Notes: a model not told the origin generated them from the letters alone. A stretch of 64,000 nucleotides of DNA from JADGHX01 sp035760965 (GCA_035760965.1 DASTRY010000096.1:49023-113022); one strand, 5' to 3'. Counted from the stretch's first letter, positions 1-9,640 are shown. Numbers and translations are program-made.

Positions 1-657
1 TGCGACGCTCTCCGGCCGGAATTTCTTGCCGCACCACGAGCCGAGCACGATGTCGGGCGCGCGCCGCGGCACCTCGAGCCCATCCGCGATGATGCGGTTC
101 TTGCCGAGCGGCTCGCGCGCGAGCTCCGGGAAGCAATCGTCCCCGCCCGCGATGCCGATCAGCTCCGAGACCCAGCGAATGCCGGAAATCTGCGGCTCAT
201 CCCACTCCTCGAAGTAGACGCGCGGCCGGCGCGGCAAGCCCGCCGCGCGCGCACGAATCTCATCGAGCCCCGCCTCGAGCTTCGTGACGAGCGCATCCGT
301 CTTCGCCTCGCAGCCGATCATGCCGCCGAGCACGCGAATGGTGCGCAGGATGTCGGCCACGCTGCGCTGATTGAACACGTGCACCTCGATGCCCGCGCGC
401 ACGAGCTGTGCGGCGATGTCCGCCTGCAGATCGGAGAACCCGAGCACGAGATCGGGCCGCAGCGCGACGATCCGCTCGATCTTCGCGCTCGTGAACGCCG
501 AGACCTTCGGCTTCTCTCGCCGCGCCCGCGGCGGGCGCACGGTAAATCCCGAGATGCCGACGATGCGCCAGTCCTCCCCGAGCAGATACAGCGTCTCCGT
601 CGTCTCTTCGGTCAGGCAGACGATGCGCTCGGGAAAGCCTTCTCGCGTGCGGCTCAT
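1..657 (-). CDS. Cobalamin-type periplasmic-binding-fold protein, 3' end cut by the window edge
   Basis: An open frame of 219 codons runs from an ATG at 657 off the window edge without a stop, so only the N-terminal part is present. It reads like the BtuF/PBP type III family: an N-terminal strand with RIVCLTEETTETLYLLG, then GISGFT, KIERIVALRPDLVLGF, and later a segment with YFEEWDEPQISGIRWV. Known members bind cobalamin or other corrinoid/iron chelates and feed an ABC importer. No signal peptide or lipobox is visible, so this copy may act in the cytoplasm or use another export route. Only 25 bp separates its start from the divergent yihY-type gene. The family is fairly secure, the ligand is not. 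Confidence 0.75.
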   Translation of the reverse strand, partial: MSRTREGFPERIVCLTEETTETLYLLGEDWRIVGISGFTVRPPRARREKPKVSAFTSAKIERIVALRPDLVLGFSDLQADIAAQLVRAGIEVHVFNQRSVADILRTIRVLGGMIGCEAKTDALVTKLEAGLDEIRARAAGLPRRPRVYFEEWDEPQISGIRWVSELIGIAGGDDCFPELAREPLGKNRIIADGLEVPRRAPDIVLGSWCGKKFRPESVA

Positions 658-682
658 GCGGAGCCGACGGTATCATGGGCTG

Positions 683-1993
683 ATGTGGGTGCGCTTCTGG
701 AGCTTCCTCGATCGCGTGTTCTTCGGGCCGGCCTCGATGGGCACGCGTCCGATGGCGGTACTGCTCCGCGTGCTGCGCTACCCCTACGCGGTCGTGCGCG
801 ACCTCTGGGGCGGCGCCATCAACCTGCGCGCGATGGGCCTCGTGTACACGACGCTGCTCTCGCTGATCCCGCTCATCGCGTTCGCTTTCGCCGTGCTGAA
901 GGGTTTCGGCGCCCACCGCGATCTCGAGCCTGTCATCTACGAATTCTTCCGCCCGATGGGCGAGCGCGGCGCTTCCGAGATCACGCAGCGCGTGATGCAG
1001 TTCGCCGATCGCGTCAGCACCGGGCTCGTCGGGTCCGTGGGCTTCGCGCTGCTCATCTGGACCTTGCTCGGCACCATCAAGAAGGTCGAAGACAGCTTCA
1101 ATTTCCTGTGGCGCGTCGAGCAGCCGCGCAGCTTCGCGCGGCGCGTCGCGGAGTACATGAGCCTGCTGATCCTCGGGCCGCTGCTGCTCGTCGGCTTCAT
1201 CGGCCTGTCGCATGCGGCCGTGAGCGGGCCGCTGGGCTCGCAGCTCTCGAGTCTGCCGCTCGCGCAGCAGCTCAGTCGCGTGCTCATCGTGCTTTCGCCG
1301 TACGTCATGGTGACCGCGCTGTTCACGGTGCTGTACATGTTCGTGCCGAACACGCGCGTGCAATGGCGTCCCGCGCTGATCGGCGCGTGCGCAGCCGGCG
1401 TGCTCTGGGCCGCGGTCGGCAAGATCTTCACGGCATTCGTCGCCGTCTCGATCCGGCTGACGATCGTCTACGCGGGCTTCGCGTTCATGGTCGCCGCGCT
1501 GCTCTGGACGTACTTCGGCTGGCTCATCCTGCTCGCCGGCACGCAGCTCTCGTTCTACATCCAGAACCCGACATACCTGCGCATCGGCCTGCAAGAAGTG
1601 CGGCTCTCGTGCGCCGAGGTCGAGCAGCTCGCGATGCGGGTGATGTACCTCGTGGGCCGCACGCACGTGCAGGGCGGGCCGCGCTGGACCATCAATCGCC
1701 TCGCGTCCGAGCTGGGGTTGCCGGGTGTGGCGGTCGCGCAGATCGCCTCCGCGCTGGAAAAATCAGGGCTGCTGATCGTGACCGAGGACGACGAGTTCGT
1801 ACCCGGCCGCGACGTCGGCCGTATTTCGGTCCAGGAAATTCTCGAAGTCGCGCGCAATCAACGCAGCGGCCACTTCGCCCCGCGCGGCCCCGAGCTCCCG
1901 GCCGTGGACCGTCTGGGCGAGCGCCTCGAGGCGGCCTGGCGCGAGTGCTGCGCCGGCCGCACGCTGCGCGATCTGATCGAAGAACCGGCTTGA
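683..1993 (+). CDS. YihY/BrkB family inner-membrane protein
   Basis: 436 residues. The N-terminal two thirds carries about six hydrophobic segments, beginning with MGLVYTTLLSLIPLIAFAFA, the signature region of the YihY/virulence factor BrkB (UPF0761) family. The last 130 or so residues are soluble and look like the winged-helix-like tail common in long members (RWTINRLASELGLPG, then a segment on control of a bound or lost partner). The biochemical role of the family is unsettled. Start chosen at ATG 683 because the first membrane region and the family N-terminus follow it. An in-frame ATG at 737 is the alternative. It lies 13 bp upstream of the peptidase gene and could be cotranscribed with it. 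Confidence 0.85.
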   Translation: MWVRFWSFLDRVFFGPASMGTRPMAVLLRVLRYPYAVVRDLWGGAINLRAMGLVYTTLLSLIPLIAFAFAVLKGFGAHRDLEPVIYEFFRPMGERGASEITQRVMQFADRVSTGLVGSVGFALLIWTLLGTIKKVEDSFNFLWRVEQPRSFARRVAEYMSLLILGPLLLVGFIGLSHAAVSGPLGSQLSSLPLAQQLSRVLIVLSPYVMVTALFTVLYMFVPNTRVQWRPALIGACAAGVLWAAVGKIFTAFVAVSIRLTIVYAGFAFMVAALLWTYFGWLILLAGTQLSFYIQNPTYLRIGLQEVRLSCAEVEQLAMRVMYLVGRTHVQGGPRWTINRLASELGLPGVAVAQIASALEKSGLLIVTEDDEFVPGRDVGRISVQEILEVARNQRSGHFAPRGPELPAVDRLGERLEAAWRECCAGRTLRDLIEEPA

Positions 1994-2006
1994 GAGGAGA
2001 CGCTTC

Positions 2007-4301
2007 ATGAACCGTAACCTCGTTTCACGATGGAGCATCGTTGCCGCAGCGGCGCTCGTCTCCTGTGCCGCGGCAGCCGCGAGCACCCCGGAAGCACCGA
2101 GCATGATCGGCTTCACGGCCGCCGGCGCGGCGAACGAGGCGGCGCTCGAGCAGAGCTTCGATAGCAAGCTCGATCCCGCGCAGCTGCGCGACTGGATGAA
2201 GCAGATGTCCTCGGAGGCGAATCACGTCGGCGCGCCTCACAACAAGCAGAACGCAGAGTTCGTCGCCGCGCAGCTGCGCTCATGGGGCTGGAACACGGAA
2301 ATCGAGCAGTTCGACGTGCTCTACCCGACGCTGAAACATCACACACTGGAGCTGGTCGCGCCGACGAAGTTCGTCGCGAGCCTCGAGGAGCCGCCCATCG
2401 AGGGGGACGCGACCTCCGCACGCAGCGACGGAATCCCGCCCTATCACGCGTACGGCGCGGACGGCGATGTCACTGCCGATCTCGTGTACGTGAACTACGG
2501 GATGCCGGACGACTACAAGGACCTCGCGCGCCGCGGCATCGACGTGAAAGGCAAGATCGTCATCGCGCGCTACGGCGCGGGCTGGCGCGGCCTGAAACCG
2601 AAGCTCGCGTGGGAGCACGGCGCGGTCGGCTGCCTGATCTACTCCGATCCGGCCGACGATGGGTACTCCGAGGGCGACGTCTACCCGAAAGGCGGCTGGC
2701 GCCCGTCCGAGGGCGTGCAGCGCGGCTCCGTCGCCGACATGCCCGTGTACGCAGGGGACCCGCTCACGCCCGGCGTGGGCGCCACGAAGAAAGCCAAGCG
2801 CCTCCCGATTGCCGAAGCGAAGTCGATCCTCAAGATTCCGGTGATGCCGATCTCGTACGCGGATGCGCAGCCGCTGCTCGCCGCGCTGGCGGGTCCTGTC
2901 GCGCCGGGCCGGTGGCGCGGCGCCCTGCCGATCACGTATCACATCGGACCTGGACCGGCGAAGGTACACCTCGCGATCGAATCCGACTGGAGCCTGAAGC
3001 CGCTCTACGACGTGATCGCGAAGATCCCGGGCGCGGAGAGCCCGGACGCGTGGGTGATTCGCGGCAACCATCGCGACGGCTGGGTGTTCGGCGCGTGGGA
3101 CCCGCTGTCGGGTCACGTCGCGATGATGGCCGAGGCGCAAGCGATCGGTGCGCTGCTGAAGACCGGTTGGAAGCCGAAGCGCACGCTCGTCTACGCCAGC
3201 TGGGACGGCGAAGAGCCCGGTCTGCTCGGCTCGACGGAATGGGCGGAAACGCATGCGGCGGAGCTGCAGCGCAAGGCCGTGCTCTACCTCAACTCGGACA
3301 CCAATACGCGCGGCTTCCTGAACGCAGGCGGAGCGCACTCCCTGCAACGCATGCTCAACGAGGTCGCGGCCAGCGTGAAGGACCCCGAGACCGGCGTCAG
3401 CGCGCAGGAGCGACTGCGTGCGCGCATTCTGGTACGGGGCTACGAAAAAGGCGCGAGCGAGGAGCAGAAGAAGACCGCCAAGAAAGTCGCGGGCGGCGGC
3501 GACTTGCCGATCGGTGCGCTCGGGTCGGGCTCGGACTACACGCCGTTCTTGCAACACCTCGGAGTGGCCTCGCTCGCCATCGAGTACGGCGGCGAAGCCG
3601 ACCAGAACGGGGTGTATCACTCGAAGTACGACACGTTCGAGCACTACGTGCGCTTCGGCGATCCGACCTTCGCGTACGGCATCGCCGAGGCGCAAACGGC
3701 GGGTCGCACCGTGCTGCGCATGGCGAACGCGGACGTGCTGCCCCACTACTTCGGCGGATTTGCGGAGACAGTGAGCGGCTATGTCGACGAGCTCCATCAG
3801 CTCGCCGACGAGAAGCGCAGGAAGTCCGAGGAGCTTGCGAAGCTGCTCGAGCGCAACGCCTTCCAGCTCGCGGCCGATCCGACGCGCGTGGTGCAGCCAC
3901 CGGAGCGCGAGCCCGAGGTGCCCTATCTCGATCTGGCGCCGCTCGACAACGCCGTGACGCGGCTGAAGAAGAGCGCGCGGGCCTACGATGAGGCACAAGC
4001 GAAGGCGCTCGCCGGGAATCTGAGTGCCGGCAAGCGCAAAGAGCTGAACGCGCTGCTGCAAGGGATAGAGCAGACGCTCACAGATGCGCGCGGCCTGCCG
4101 GGGCGCGAGTGGTACAAGCACTTGATCTACGCGCCGGGGCTGCTCACCGGCTATGGCGTGAAGACCGTCCCGGGCGTGCGCGAGGCGATCGAGGACAATC
4201 GGTGGGCCGAAGCGAATCAGTACGCGACGGTCACGGCGAATGCGCTGACGGCGTACAGCGACCGGCTCGACAAGGCGGTGGCGCTGTTGACCGCGCCGTA
4301 G
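2007..4301 (+). CDS. Secreted M28 metallopeptidase, glutamate carboxypeptidase II type
   Basis: 764 residues with a Sec signal peptide (basic start, hydrophobic residues 10-25). Domain order matches glutamate carboxypeptidase II/transferrin-receptor-like proteins: protease-associated domain at about 155-240, M28 catalytic domain at about 330-545, and a C-terminal dimerisation domain from about 600. The two-zinc site appears complete: H355 in GNHRDGW, D365 in WDPLSG, E402/E403 in SWDGEEPG, D431 in NSDTN and H538 in GVYHSKYD. It should remove C-terminal (often acidic) residues from peptides in the periplasm or outside the cell. The start is preceded by GAGGAGA. Substrate specificity cannot be read from sequence alone. 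Confidence 0.9.
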   Translation: MNRNLVSRWSIVAAAALVSCAAAAASTPEAPSMIGFTAAGAANEAALEQSFDSKLDPAQLRDWMKQMSSEANHVGAPHNKQNAEFVAAQLRSWGWNTEIEQFDVLYPTLKHHTLELVAPTKFVASLEEPPIEGDATSARSDGIPPYHAYGADGDVTADLVYVNYGMPDDYKDLARRGIDVKGKIVIARYGAGWRGLKPKLAWEHGAVGCLIYSDPADDGYSEGDVYPKGGWRPSEGVQRGSVADMPVYAGDPLTPGVGATKKAKRLPIAEAKSILKIPVMPISYADAQPLLAALAGPVAPGRWRGALPITYHIGPGPAKVHLAIESDWSLKPLYDVIAKIPGAESPDAWVIRGNHRDGWVFGAWDPLSGHVAMMAEAQAIGALLKTGWKPKRTLVYASWDGEEPGLLGSTEWAETHAAELQRKAVLYLNSDTNTRGFLNAGGAHSLQRMLNEVAASVKDPETGVSAQERLRARILVRGYEKGASEEQKKTAKKVAGGGDLPIGALGSGSDYTPFLQHLGVASLAIEYGGEADQNGVYHSKYDTFEHYVRFGDPTFAYGIAEAQTAGRTVLRMANADVLPHYFGGFAETVSGYVDELHQLADEKRRKSEELAKLLERNAFQLAADPTRVVQPPEREPEVPYLDLAPLDNAVTRLKKSARAYDEAQAKALAGNLSAGKRKELNALLQGIEQTLTDARGLPGREWYKHLIYAPGLLTGYGVKTVPGVREAIEDNRWAEANQYATVTANALTAYSDRLDKAVALLTAP

Positions 4302-4499
4302 CGCGGGCGCGCGCATCTAGCGCATGTCGGTGCGCGCTCGCTGATGTGGCTTCAGCCGGTGGCCGACTTGCCTGTGCGGGCCCGCTGACGTGGACTCGCG
4401 AGGCCAGGCTCGCCGAGGCGGACTCGCCCGAGGTGGGTTCGGTTCGAAGGCATCGCATTGGCGCCGCAGTTGCAACGCCGGTCGATTGCCCGCCGGCAA

Positions 4500-5831
4500 T
4501 TACTCGCCGGCGATCGTCATCTCGCCGATCAACACCGAGCCCGTGCGGATCGCGCCGCGGATATCGACGTCGGTGCCGAGAGCGACGATGTCGCGATACA
4601 TCTGCTTCAGATTGCCCGCGATCGTGATCTCGTGCACCGGATACTGGATGACGCCGTTCTCGACCCAGAAGCCGCTCGCGCCGCGCGAGTAGTCGCCCGT
4701 CACGCCATTCACGCCCTGGCCCATCAGCTCGGTCACGAAGAGCCCGGTGCCCATCAGCTTCAACAGCGCATCGAAATCCATCGACTTGCCGGGTGCGCCG
4801 ACGAGCACGTTGTGAATGCCGCCGGCGTTGCCGGTCGTCTTCAAACCGAGCTTGCGCGCCGAGTAGCTGCCGAGCACGTAGCCCTGCAAGACGCCGTTCT
4901 GCACGAGCGCGCGATCGCGCGTCGCGACGCCTTCGTCGTCGAACGGGCTGCTCGCAAGGCCCTCCGGAATGTGCGGACGCTCGTCGAGCTGCATGAACTC
5001 CGGCAGCACCTGCTGTCCGGCCGCACCGAGCAGGAACGATGACTTGCGATACTGCGCGCTGCCGCGAATCGCAGCGGTGAAATGCCCGAAGAACCCGCGC
5101 GCCAGCTCGGGCGCGAACACGATGGGCGCCTTGCGCGTCGTGAGACGACGAGCCCCGAGCCTGCGCAGCGCGCGTTCGGCCGCTCGTCGCCCGATCTCCT
5201 CGTGATTCTGCAGAGCGTTCGGGTTGCGCGCGGCGCTGTACCAGTAGTCGCGCTGCATGTCGTCGCCTTCCTGGGCGAGCAGCACGCAGCTCAAGCTGTG
5301 AGAGGTGCTCGCGTAGCCTTCGAGAAAGCCGTGCGAGTTGCCGTAGACGCGCACGTCCCGCTGACTGCTGACGGTGGCGCCCTCGGAGTTGGTGATGCGC
5401 GCATCCACCGCGAGGCCGGCTGCTTCGGTCGATCGCGCGAGCGACACGGCTTCGTCCGGGCCGAGCTCCCACGGATGATCGAGCCGCAGATCGGGAATGT
5501 CGCGCGCGAGCTCTTCGGGATCGGCGAGACCCGCCGCCTCGTCCTCCGCGGTGTAGCGCGCGATGGTGGACGCCTTTTCCACCGTGTCGCGCACCGCCTG
5601 CGCGCTCAGGTCCGCGGTGCTCGCGGAGCCCTTGCGCTTGCCGAAGTACACGGTGACCGCAACGCCGCGGTCGCGCTGATACTCGACGGTCTCCACTTCG
5701 CCCAGCCGCACCGTCGTGGAGAGGCCGCGATTCTGGCTCGCGTCCGCCTCGCACTGCGAAGCTCCGCGCGCGCGGGCCTCGTCGAGCGCGAGGCTGACGA
5801 CCTTCTTCAACTCTTCGATCTGCGGCTGCAT
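4500..5831 (-). CDS. pmbA: Metalloprotease subunit PmbA (TldE)
   Basis: 443 residues, full length for PmbA/TldE. The family signature is clear throughout: the N-terminal QRDRGVAVTVYFGKRKGSAS region, the mid-domain with GLAVDARITNSEGA, and the C-terminal beta-barrel with TGNAGGIHN and GVTGDYSRGASGFW. PmbA pairs with TldD, whose gene lies at 10370-11842. The heterodimer trims unfolded peptides, including microcin and antitoxin substrates. PmbA itself lacks the HExxxH zinc motif, which TldD supplies. It is divergent from darP, the same arrangement as pmbA-yjgA in Escherichia coli. The start is ATG 5831, leaving 15 bp between the two divergent start codons. Confidence 0.95.
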   Translation of the reverse strand: MQPQIEELKKVVSLALDEARARGASQCEADASQNRGLSTTVRLGEVETVEYQRDRGVAVTVYFGKRKGSASTADLSAQAVRDTVEKASTIARYTAEDEAAGLADPEELARDIPDLRLDHPWELGPDEAVSLARSTEAAGLAVDARITNSEGATVSSQRDVRVYGNSHGFLEGYASTSHSLSCVLLAQEGDDMQRDYWYSAARNPNALQNHEEIGRRAAERALRRLGARRLTTRKAPIVFAPELARGFFGHFTAAIRGSAQYRKSSFLLGAAGQQVLPEFMQLDERPHIPEGLASSPFDDEGVATRDRALVQNGVLQGYVLGSYSARKLGLKTTGNAGGIHNVLVGAPGKSMDFDALLKLMGTGLFVTELMGQGVNGVTGDYSRGASGFWVENGVIQYPVHEITIAGNLKQMYRDIVALGTDVDIRGAIRTGSVLIGEMTIAGE

Positions 5832-5846
5832 GCGATAATTGTAGCC

Positions 5847-6377
5847 ATGTCCCACACTCCCGACGACGACGAGAGCGAATATCACGGCCCGAGCAAGAGC
5901 GAGCGCAAGCGTAACGCGCACGACGCGCAGAAGCTTGGCGAAGCGCTCATCGAGCTCACGGGTCTCGATCTCGACGCGCTGGGCCTGCCCGAGCCGCTCG
6001 TCGATGCGATCCGCGAAGCGCGGCGGATCAAGAGTCGCGCCGGCCTGGTGCGTCAGCGGCAATATGTCGGCAAGCTGATGCGCAGCGTGGACCTCGAGCC
6101 CATTCGCGCCGCGCTCGCCGCGCGCAGCGAGCACGCGGCGCGCGAAACCCAGCGCTTCAAGCGCGTCGAGCACTGGCGCGACCGGCTGATCGCGGAGGGC
6201 GCGCCGGCGCTCGATGAGCTGATGCAATGGCGGCCGGGCCTGGACCGGGCCGAGTGGCTGCGTCGCGTCGCCGCCGCGCAAACCGAACGCGCCCGCCTCG
6301 GCAGCGGCGGCGCGGCCTCGCGCGAGCTCTTCAGAGCGCTCCGGGCCCTGCTCGACCGCGCTACAATCCCCGAATGA
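5847..6377 (+). CDS. darP: Ribosome biogenesis factor DarP (YjgA, DUF615)
   Basis: 176 residues of the DUF615 family. The acidic N-terminus (HTPDDDESE) runs into the conserved PSKSERKRNAHDAQKLGEAL segment, followed by a helical body and HWRDRL near residue 115. DarP associates with late 50S precursors and helps mature the peptidyl-transferase region. The stop overlaps the purE start by four bases (ATGA), so translation of purE is probably coupled to it. The divergent neighbour is pmbA, a widely kept pairing. Confidence 0.92.
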   Translation: MSHTPDDDESEYHGPSKSERKRNAHDAQKLGEALIELTGLDLDALGLPEPLVDAIREARRIKSRAGLVRQRQYVGKLMRSVDLEPIRAALAARSEHAARETQRFKRVEHWRDRLIAEGAPALDELMQWRPGLDRAEWLRRVAAAQTERARLGSGGAASRELFRALRALLDRATIPE

Positions 6378-6877
6378 AACCTCTCGTCGGCATCATCATG
6401 GGCTCGCAGTCGGACTGGGAAACGATGCGCGCCGCTGCCGCGACCCTCGACAAGCTCGCCATCCCGTACGAAGTGCGGATCGTGTCCGCTCATCGCACAC
6501 CGGACCTGCTGTTCGAGTACGCATCGACCGCGCGGCAGCGCGGCCTCGAAGCCATCATCGCGGGCGCCGGCGGAGCGGCGCATCTGCCGGGCATGACCGC
6601 CTCGAAGACCTCGCTGCCCGTGCTCGGCGTGCCGGTTCAGTCGAAGGCGCTGAACGGCATGGATTCGCTGCTTTCGATCGTGCAGATGCCCGCGGGCGTG
6701 CCCGTCGCGACGTTCGCCATCGGCGCGGCCGGCGCGACGAACGCCGCGCTCACCGCCGCCTCCATTCTGGGCAACAAGTACCCGGCGATCGCGGCCGCGC
6801 TCGACGCGTTTCGCGCGGAGCAGACGGCGAGCGTGCTCGAGCATCCCGATCCTCGTAAGACGCCGACTCCCAAATGA
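6374..6877 (+). CDS. purE: N5-carboxyaminoimidazole ribonucleotide mutase PurE
   Basis: 167 residues, the length of class I PurE. GSQSDWETM at 10-18 binds the phosphate, and SAHRTPD at 38-44 carries the catalytic His40. GAGGAAHLPG follows near residue 75. It converts N5-CAIR to CAIR in purine synthesis, using the product of PurK. It overlaps darP upstream (ATGA) and purK downstream (ATGA), so the three genes form one translationally coupled unit. Confidence 0.97.
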   Translation: MKPLVGIIMGSQSDWETMRAAAATLDKLAIPYEVRIVSAHRTPDLLFEYASTARQRGLEAIIAGAGGAAHLPGMTASKTSLPVLGVPVQSKALNGMDSLLSIVQMPAGVPVATFAIGAAGATNAALTAASILGNKYPAIAAALDAFRAEQTASVLEHPDPRKTPTPK

Positions 6878-7974
6878 CCGTAGGCATCGTGGGGGCCGGC
6901 CAGCTCGGTCGCATGCTGGCCCTGGCGGGCTATCCCTTGGGGCTGGATTTCCTGTTCCTCGATCCGGCCGAAGGCGCACCGGCGGGGCAAGTCGCCCCGC
7001 AGCTCACGGGCGCGTTCACCGACGCGAAGCTGCTCGGCAAATTGGCGCGCGAGACCGAGGTGCTCACGTTCGACTGGGAGAACATCTCGGTCGAAGCGCT
7101 TCGCAAGCTGCCGAAGGACACGCGCATCTGTCCGCCCGTCCCTGCGCTCGCGGCCGCGCAGGATCGCGTGAAGGAAAAGGAGCTGTTCGAGCGCCTGCGC
7201 ATTCCGACGACGCGCTGGGCTGCCGTCGATTCGCTCGCAGATTTGCAGCGCGCAGTCGCACGCATCGGGCTGCCAGGTGTGCTGAAAACGCGCCGCCTCG
7301 GCTACGACGGCAAGGGCCAGTTCGTTCTGCGTCACGCGACGGACATCGACCGCGCGTGGCACGCGCTCGGCAATGCGCCCCTGCTATACGAAGAGATGGT
7401 GCCGTTCCAGCACGAGGTTTCGATTATCGGCGCACGCAGCGCGCGCGGCGAAGTGGTCGTGTATCCGCTCAACGGCAACGTGCACGCGCAAGGCATCCTG
7501 CGACTCACGCGCGCGCCGTACGGCTCGCCTGCGCTCCAGCGCGCCGCCGCTCGTGCGCTCCGCCGCGTGCTGGACCATTTCCGATATCGCGGCATTCTGA
7601 CGATCGAATTCTTCGTCCGGCGCGGCCGCCTGATCGCGAACGAGATGGCACCGCGCGTCCACAATTCGGGCCACTGGACCATCGAGGGCGCCGAGACCAG
7701 CCAGTTCGAGAACCACCTGCGCGCGATCCTCGACCTGCCGCTCGGCGCGACGCGCGCCCGCGGCCATTGCGCGATGATCAACTTGATCGGGGACATGCCC
7801 GCGCGCGCCGCCGTTCTCGCCGCCGACGGGGTGCATCTGCACGATTACGGCAAGTCCCCGCGCCCGGGCCGCAAACTCGGGCATTTGACACTGGTCGAGC
7901 GCTCGGCCGCACGCCGCGACCGCCGGGCACGGCGGTTGCTGGGTCAGTTGGCCCCTGAGTTGACCATCCCGTAA
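6874..7974 (+). CDS. purK: 5-(carboxyamino)imidazole ribonucleotide synthase PurK
   Basis: 366 residues of the ATP-grasp superfamily. The N-terminal nucleotide-binding-like fold starts GIVGAGQLGRMLALAG. The ATP-grasp core includes KTRRLGYDGKGQ near 145, YEEMVPFQHEVS near 172 and a metal/substrate region with EMAPRVHNSGHWT near 257. It makes N5-CAIR from AIR, bicarbonate and ATP, handing the product to PurE. The start overlaps the purE stop by four bases. About 100 bp without a clear terminator follow before the next plus-strand gene. Confidence 0.97.
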   Translation: MTVGIVGAGQLGRMLALAGYPLGLDFLFLDPAEGAPAGQVAPQLTGAFTDAKLLGKLARETEVLTFDWENISVEALRKLPKDTRICPPVPALAAAQDRVKEKELFERLRIPTTRWAAVDSLADLQRAVARIGLPGVLKTRRLGYDGKGQFVLRHATDIDRAWHALGNAPLLYEEMVPFQHEVSIIGARSARGEVVVYPLNGNVHAQGILRLTRAPYGSPALQRAAARALRRVLDHFRYRGILTIEFFVRRGRLIANEMAPRVHNSGHWTIEGAETSQFENHLRAILDLPLGATRARGHCAMINLIGDMPARAAVLAADGVHLHDYGKSPRPGRKLGHLTLVERSAARRDRRARRLLGQLAPELTIP

Positions 7975-8075
7975 TATCGGGCGCGCCAGCTGCGCACGGC
8001 CCGCTCGATTCGTGCTACCCCGCGGGATGCGCTCGATGGGCACACACTCAGGCCCGAACAGAACTATACGCACTC

Positions 8076-9428
8076 ATGTACCTGGACCTGTTCAAACTGA
8101 AGGAGCTGCCGTTCCGGCTGAGCCCGGATCCGCAATTCCTCTACCTGAGCAAGCAGCACGCGCGTGCCAAGGCGTACATGGAGTCGACCATCTGGTTCAC
8201 GGATGGCTTCGTCGTCATCACCGGCGAGATCGGCTCGGGCAAGACCACCCTCATCGAGTCCTTCCTGAAGGAGATCCAGGCCGACGTGGTGGTCGCGCAG
8301 ATCAACCAGACGCAGGTCTCGGCCGTGGATTTCCTGCAGGCCGTGCTGGTGCAGTTCGGCTTCTCGCCCTTCAAGATGAAGAAGGCCGAGCTGATCGCAA
8401 CCCTGAACAACTTTCTGATCGAGCAGCACGGCGCGGGCCGCAAGGTGCTGCTGATCGTCGACGAGGCGCAGAATCTCTCGCTGCGCGTCCTCGAGGAGAT
8501 CCGCCTGCTCTCCGGCGTCGAGACGACGAAGGAGAAGGTCCTGCGCATCATCCTCGCGGGCCAGCCCGAGCTGAACGACAAGCTCGACGCGCCGGAGCTC
8601 ATCCAGCTCGCTCAACGCATTCGCCTGCGCTTTCATTTGCAGACGCTCAGCGCCCCGGAGCTGCGCGCGTACATGCAGCACCGGCTCGAAGTGGCGGGCG
8701 CCGGCGATCGGCAGATCTTCGCGGAGGACACGTACCCCGAGATCTATCGCTATACGGGCGGTGTGCCGCGGCTCGTGAACACGCTGTGCGATACCGCGAT
8801 GATGGCGGCGTTCGCCGCCAATCGCGACGTCGTGACGTTGGGAGACGTCGCGAGCGCCATCGACGAGCTGCAGTGGGTGGAGTATTCGGTGCGCCAGCAG
8901 CAGCAGGCTGCGCGCCTCGCCGCGGACGGTCATGGCAACTCCGCCACCAGTCCGAGCTCGACGGCCACGGGCATCATCGGCGTGCCGCCGCCGACGCCGG
9001 CGACGGACGCGGCGTCCCAGCCGGTCGGGCGGCTGCTCGTCGCCACCGACGGGCGCACCGTGCAGGAGATTCCGCTGAAGGTGGGGCGCGTCATCGTCGG
9101 GCGCACCAGCGACAACGACATCCAGATCGACAGCCGCTTCGTCAGCCGTCATCACTGCCAGGTGATCACCACGCCGCAGGCCTGCGTCGTGGAGGACTTG
9201 AACAGCACCAACGGCATCTACGTGAAGTCGAAGCGCGTGCGCCGTCACTACCTGAACGACGGGGACGTGGTGCTGATCGGCAAGCACGAGCTCATCTACA
9301 TCGATGAGCGGCTGCCGCGGGCGCGGGCGCCCTTCGTTGAAACGCTACCGGGAATGCCGCCGTCGGCCGAACCGGTGGCCGAAGCGAGCTACGGCTTTTC
9401 GTCCCGCGACGAATCGTCCGTGAAGTAG
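8076..9428 (+). CDS. ExeA/GspA-like AAA ATPase fused to a C-terminal FHA domain
   Basis: 450 residues. Residues 1-270 are an ExeA/GspA-type AAA ATPase: the family opener MYLDLFKLKELPFRLSPDP, Walker A GEIGSGKT at 50-57, Walker B LLIVDEAQN at 125-133, and an arginine-rich sensor region near 180. A Gln/Ala/Pro-rich linker of about 45 residues leads into an FHA domain at about 319-409, with VGRTSDN at 341-347, SRHH at 357-360 and NSTNG at 376-380, the expected phosphothreonine-binding loops. ExeA-like ATPases usually help secretion machinery or surface polymer assembly. No such machinery lies nearby. The last 40 bp overlap the convergent gene at 9389-9640. Confidence 0.88.
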   Translation: MYLDLFKLKELPFRLSPDPQFLYLSKQHARAKAYMESTIWFTDGFVVITGEIGSGKTTLIESFLKEIQADVVVAQINQTQVSAVDFLQAVLVQFGFSPFKMKKAELIATLNNFLIEQHGAGRKVLLIVDEAQNLSLRVLEEIRLLSGVETTKEKVLRIILAGQPELNDKLDAPELIQLAQRIRLRFHLQTLSAPELRAYMQHRLEVAGAGDRQIFAEDTYPEIYRYTGGVPRLVNTLCDTAMMAAFAANRDVVTLGDVASAIDELQWVEYSVRQQQQAARLAADGHGNSATSPSSTATGIIGVPPPTPATDAASQPVGRLLVATDGRTVQEIPLKVGRVIVGRTSDNDIQIDSRFVSRHHCQVITTPQACVVEDLNSTNGIYVKSKRVRRHYLNDGDVVLIGKHELIYIDERLPRARAPFVETLPGMPPSAEPVAEASYGFSSRDESSVK

Positions 9429-9640
9429 TTGTCGGCTTTCATCTGCCGGAAATCGCGCCGCCGCAGCACAACGACGAAGCCGCCCAGCACCCCGACGAGG
9501 CCCGGCAGTCCCAGCACGAGACTCCACGCCTTCGACCCGTGGAAATAGCTCGCGGCGAGCGCCGCCAAACCGCCCACGATGTAAAGGTAGGGCAGGGCCT
9601 CGTAGATCGGTCTGGAAACGCGGTAGGGACGCGCGCTCAT
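9389..9640 (-). CDS. Small two-helix membrane protein, unknown function
   Basis: 83 residues. Two hydrophobic stretches at about 16-35 and 40-58 (YIVGGLAALAASYF and LVLGLPGLVGVLGGFVVVL) are followed by a basic RRRDFRQ and a charged C-terminus, so it looks like a two-pass inner-membrane protein. The protein-like composition, with clear membrane segments, argues for a real gene although its end overlaps the ATPase gene by 40 bp. No family was recognised. Confidence 0.65.
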   Translation of the reverse strand: MSARPYRVSRPIYEALPYLYIVGGLAALAASYFHGSKAWSLVLGLPGLVGVLGGFVVVLRRRDFRQMKADNYFTDDSSRDEKP

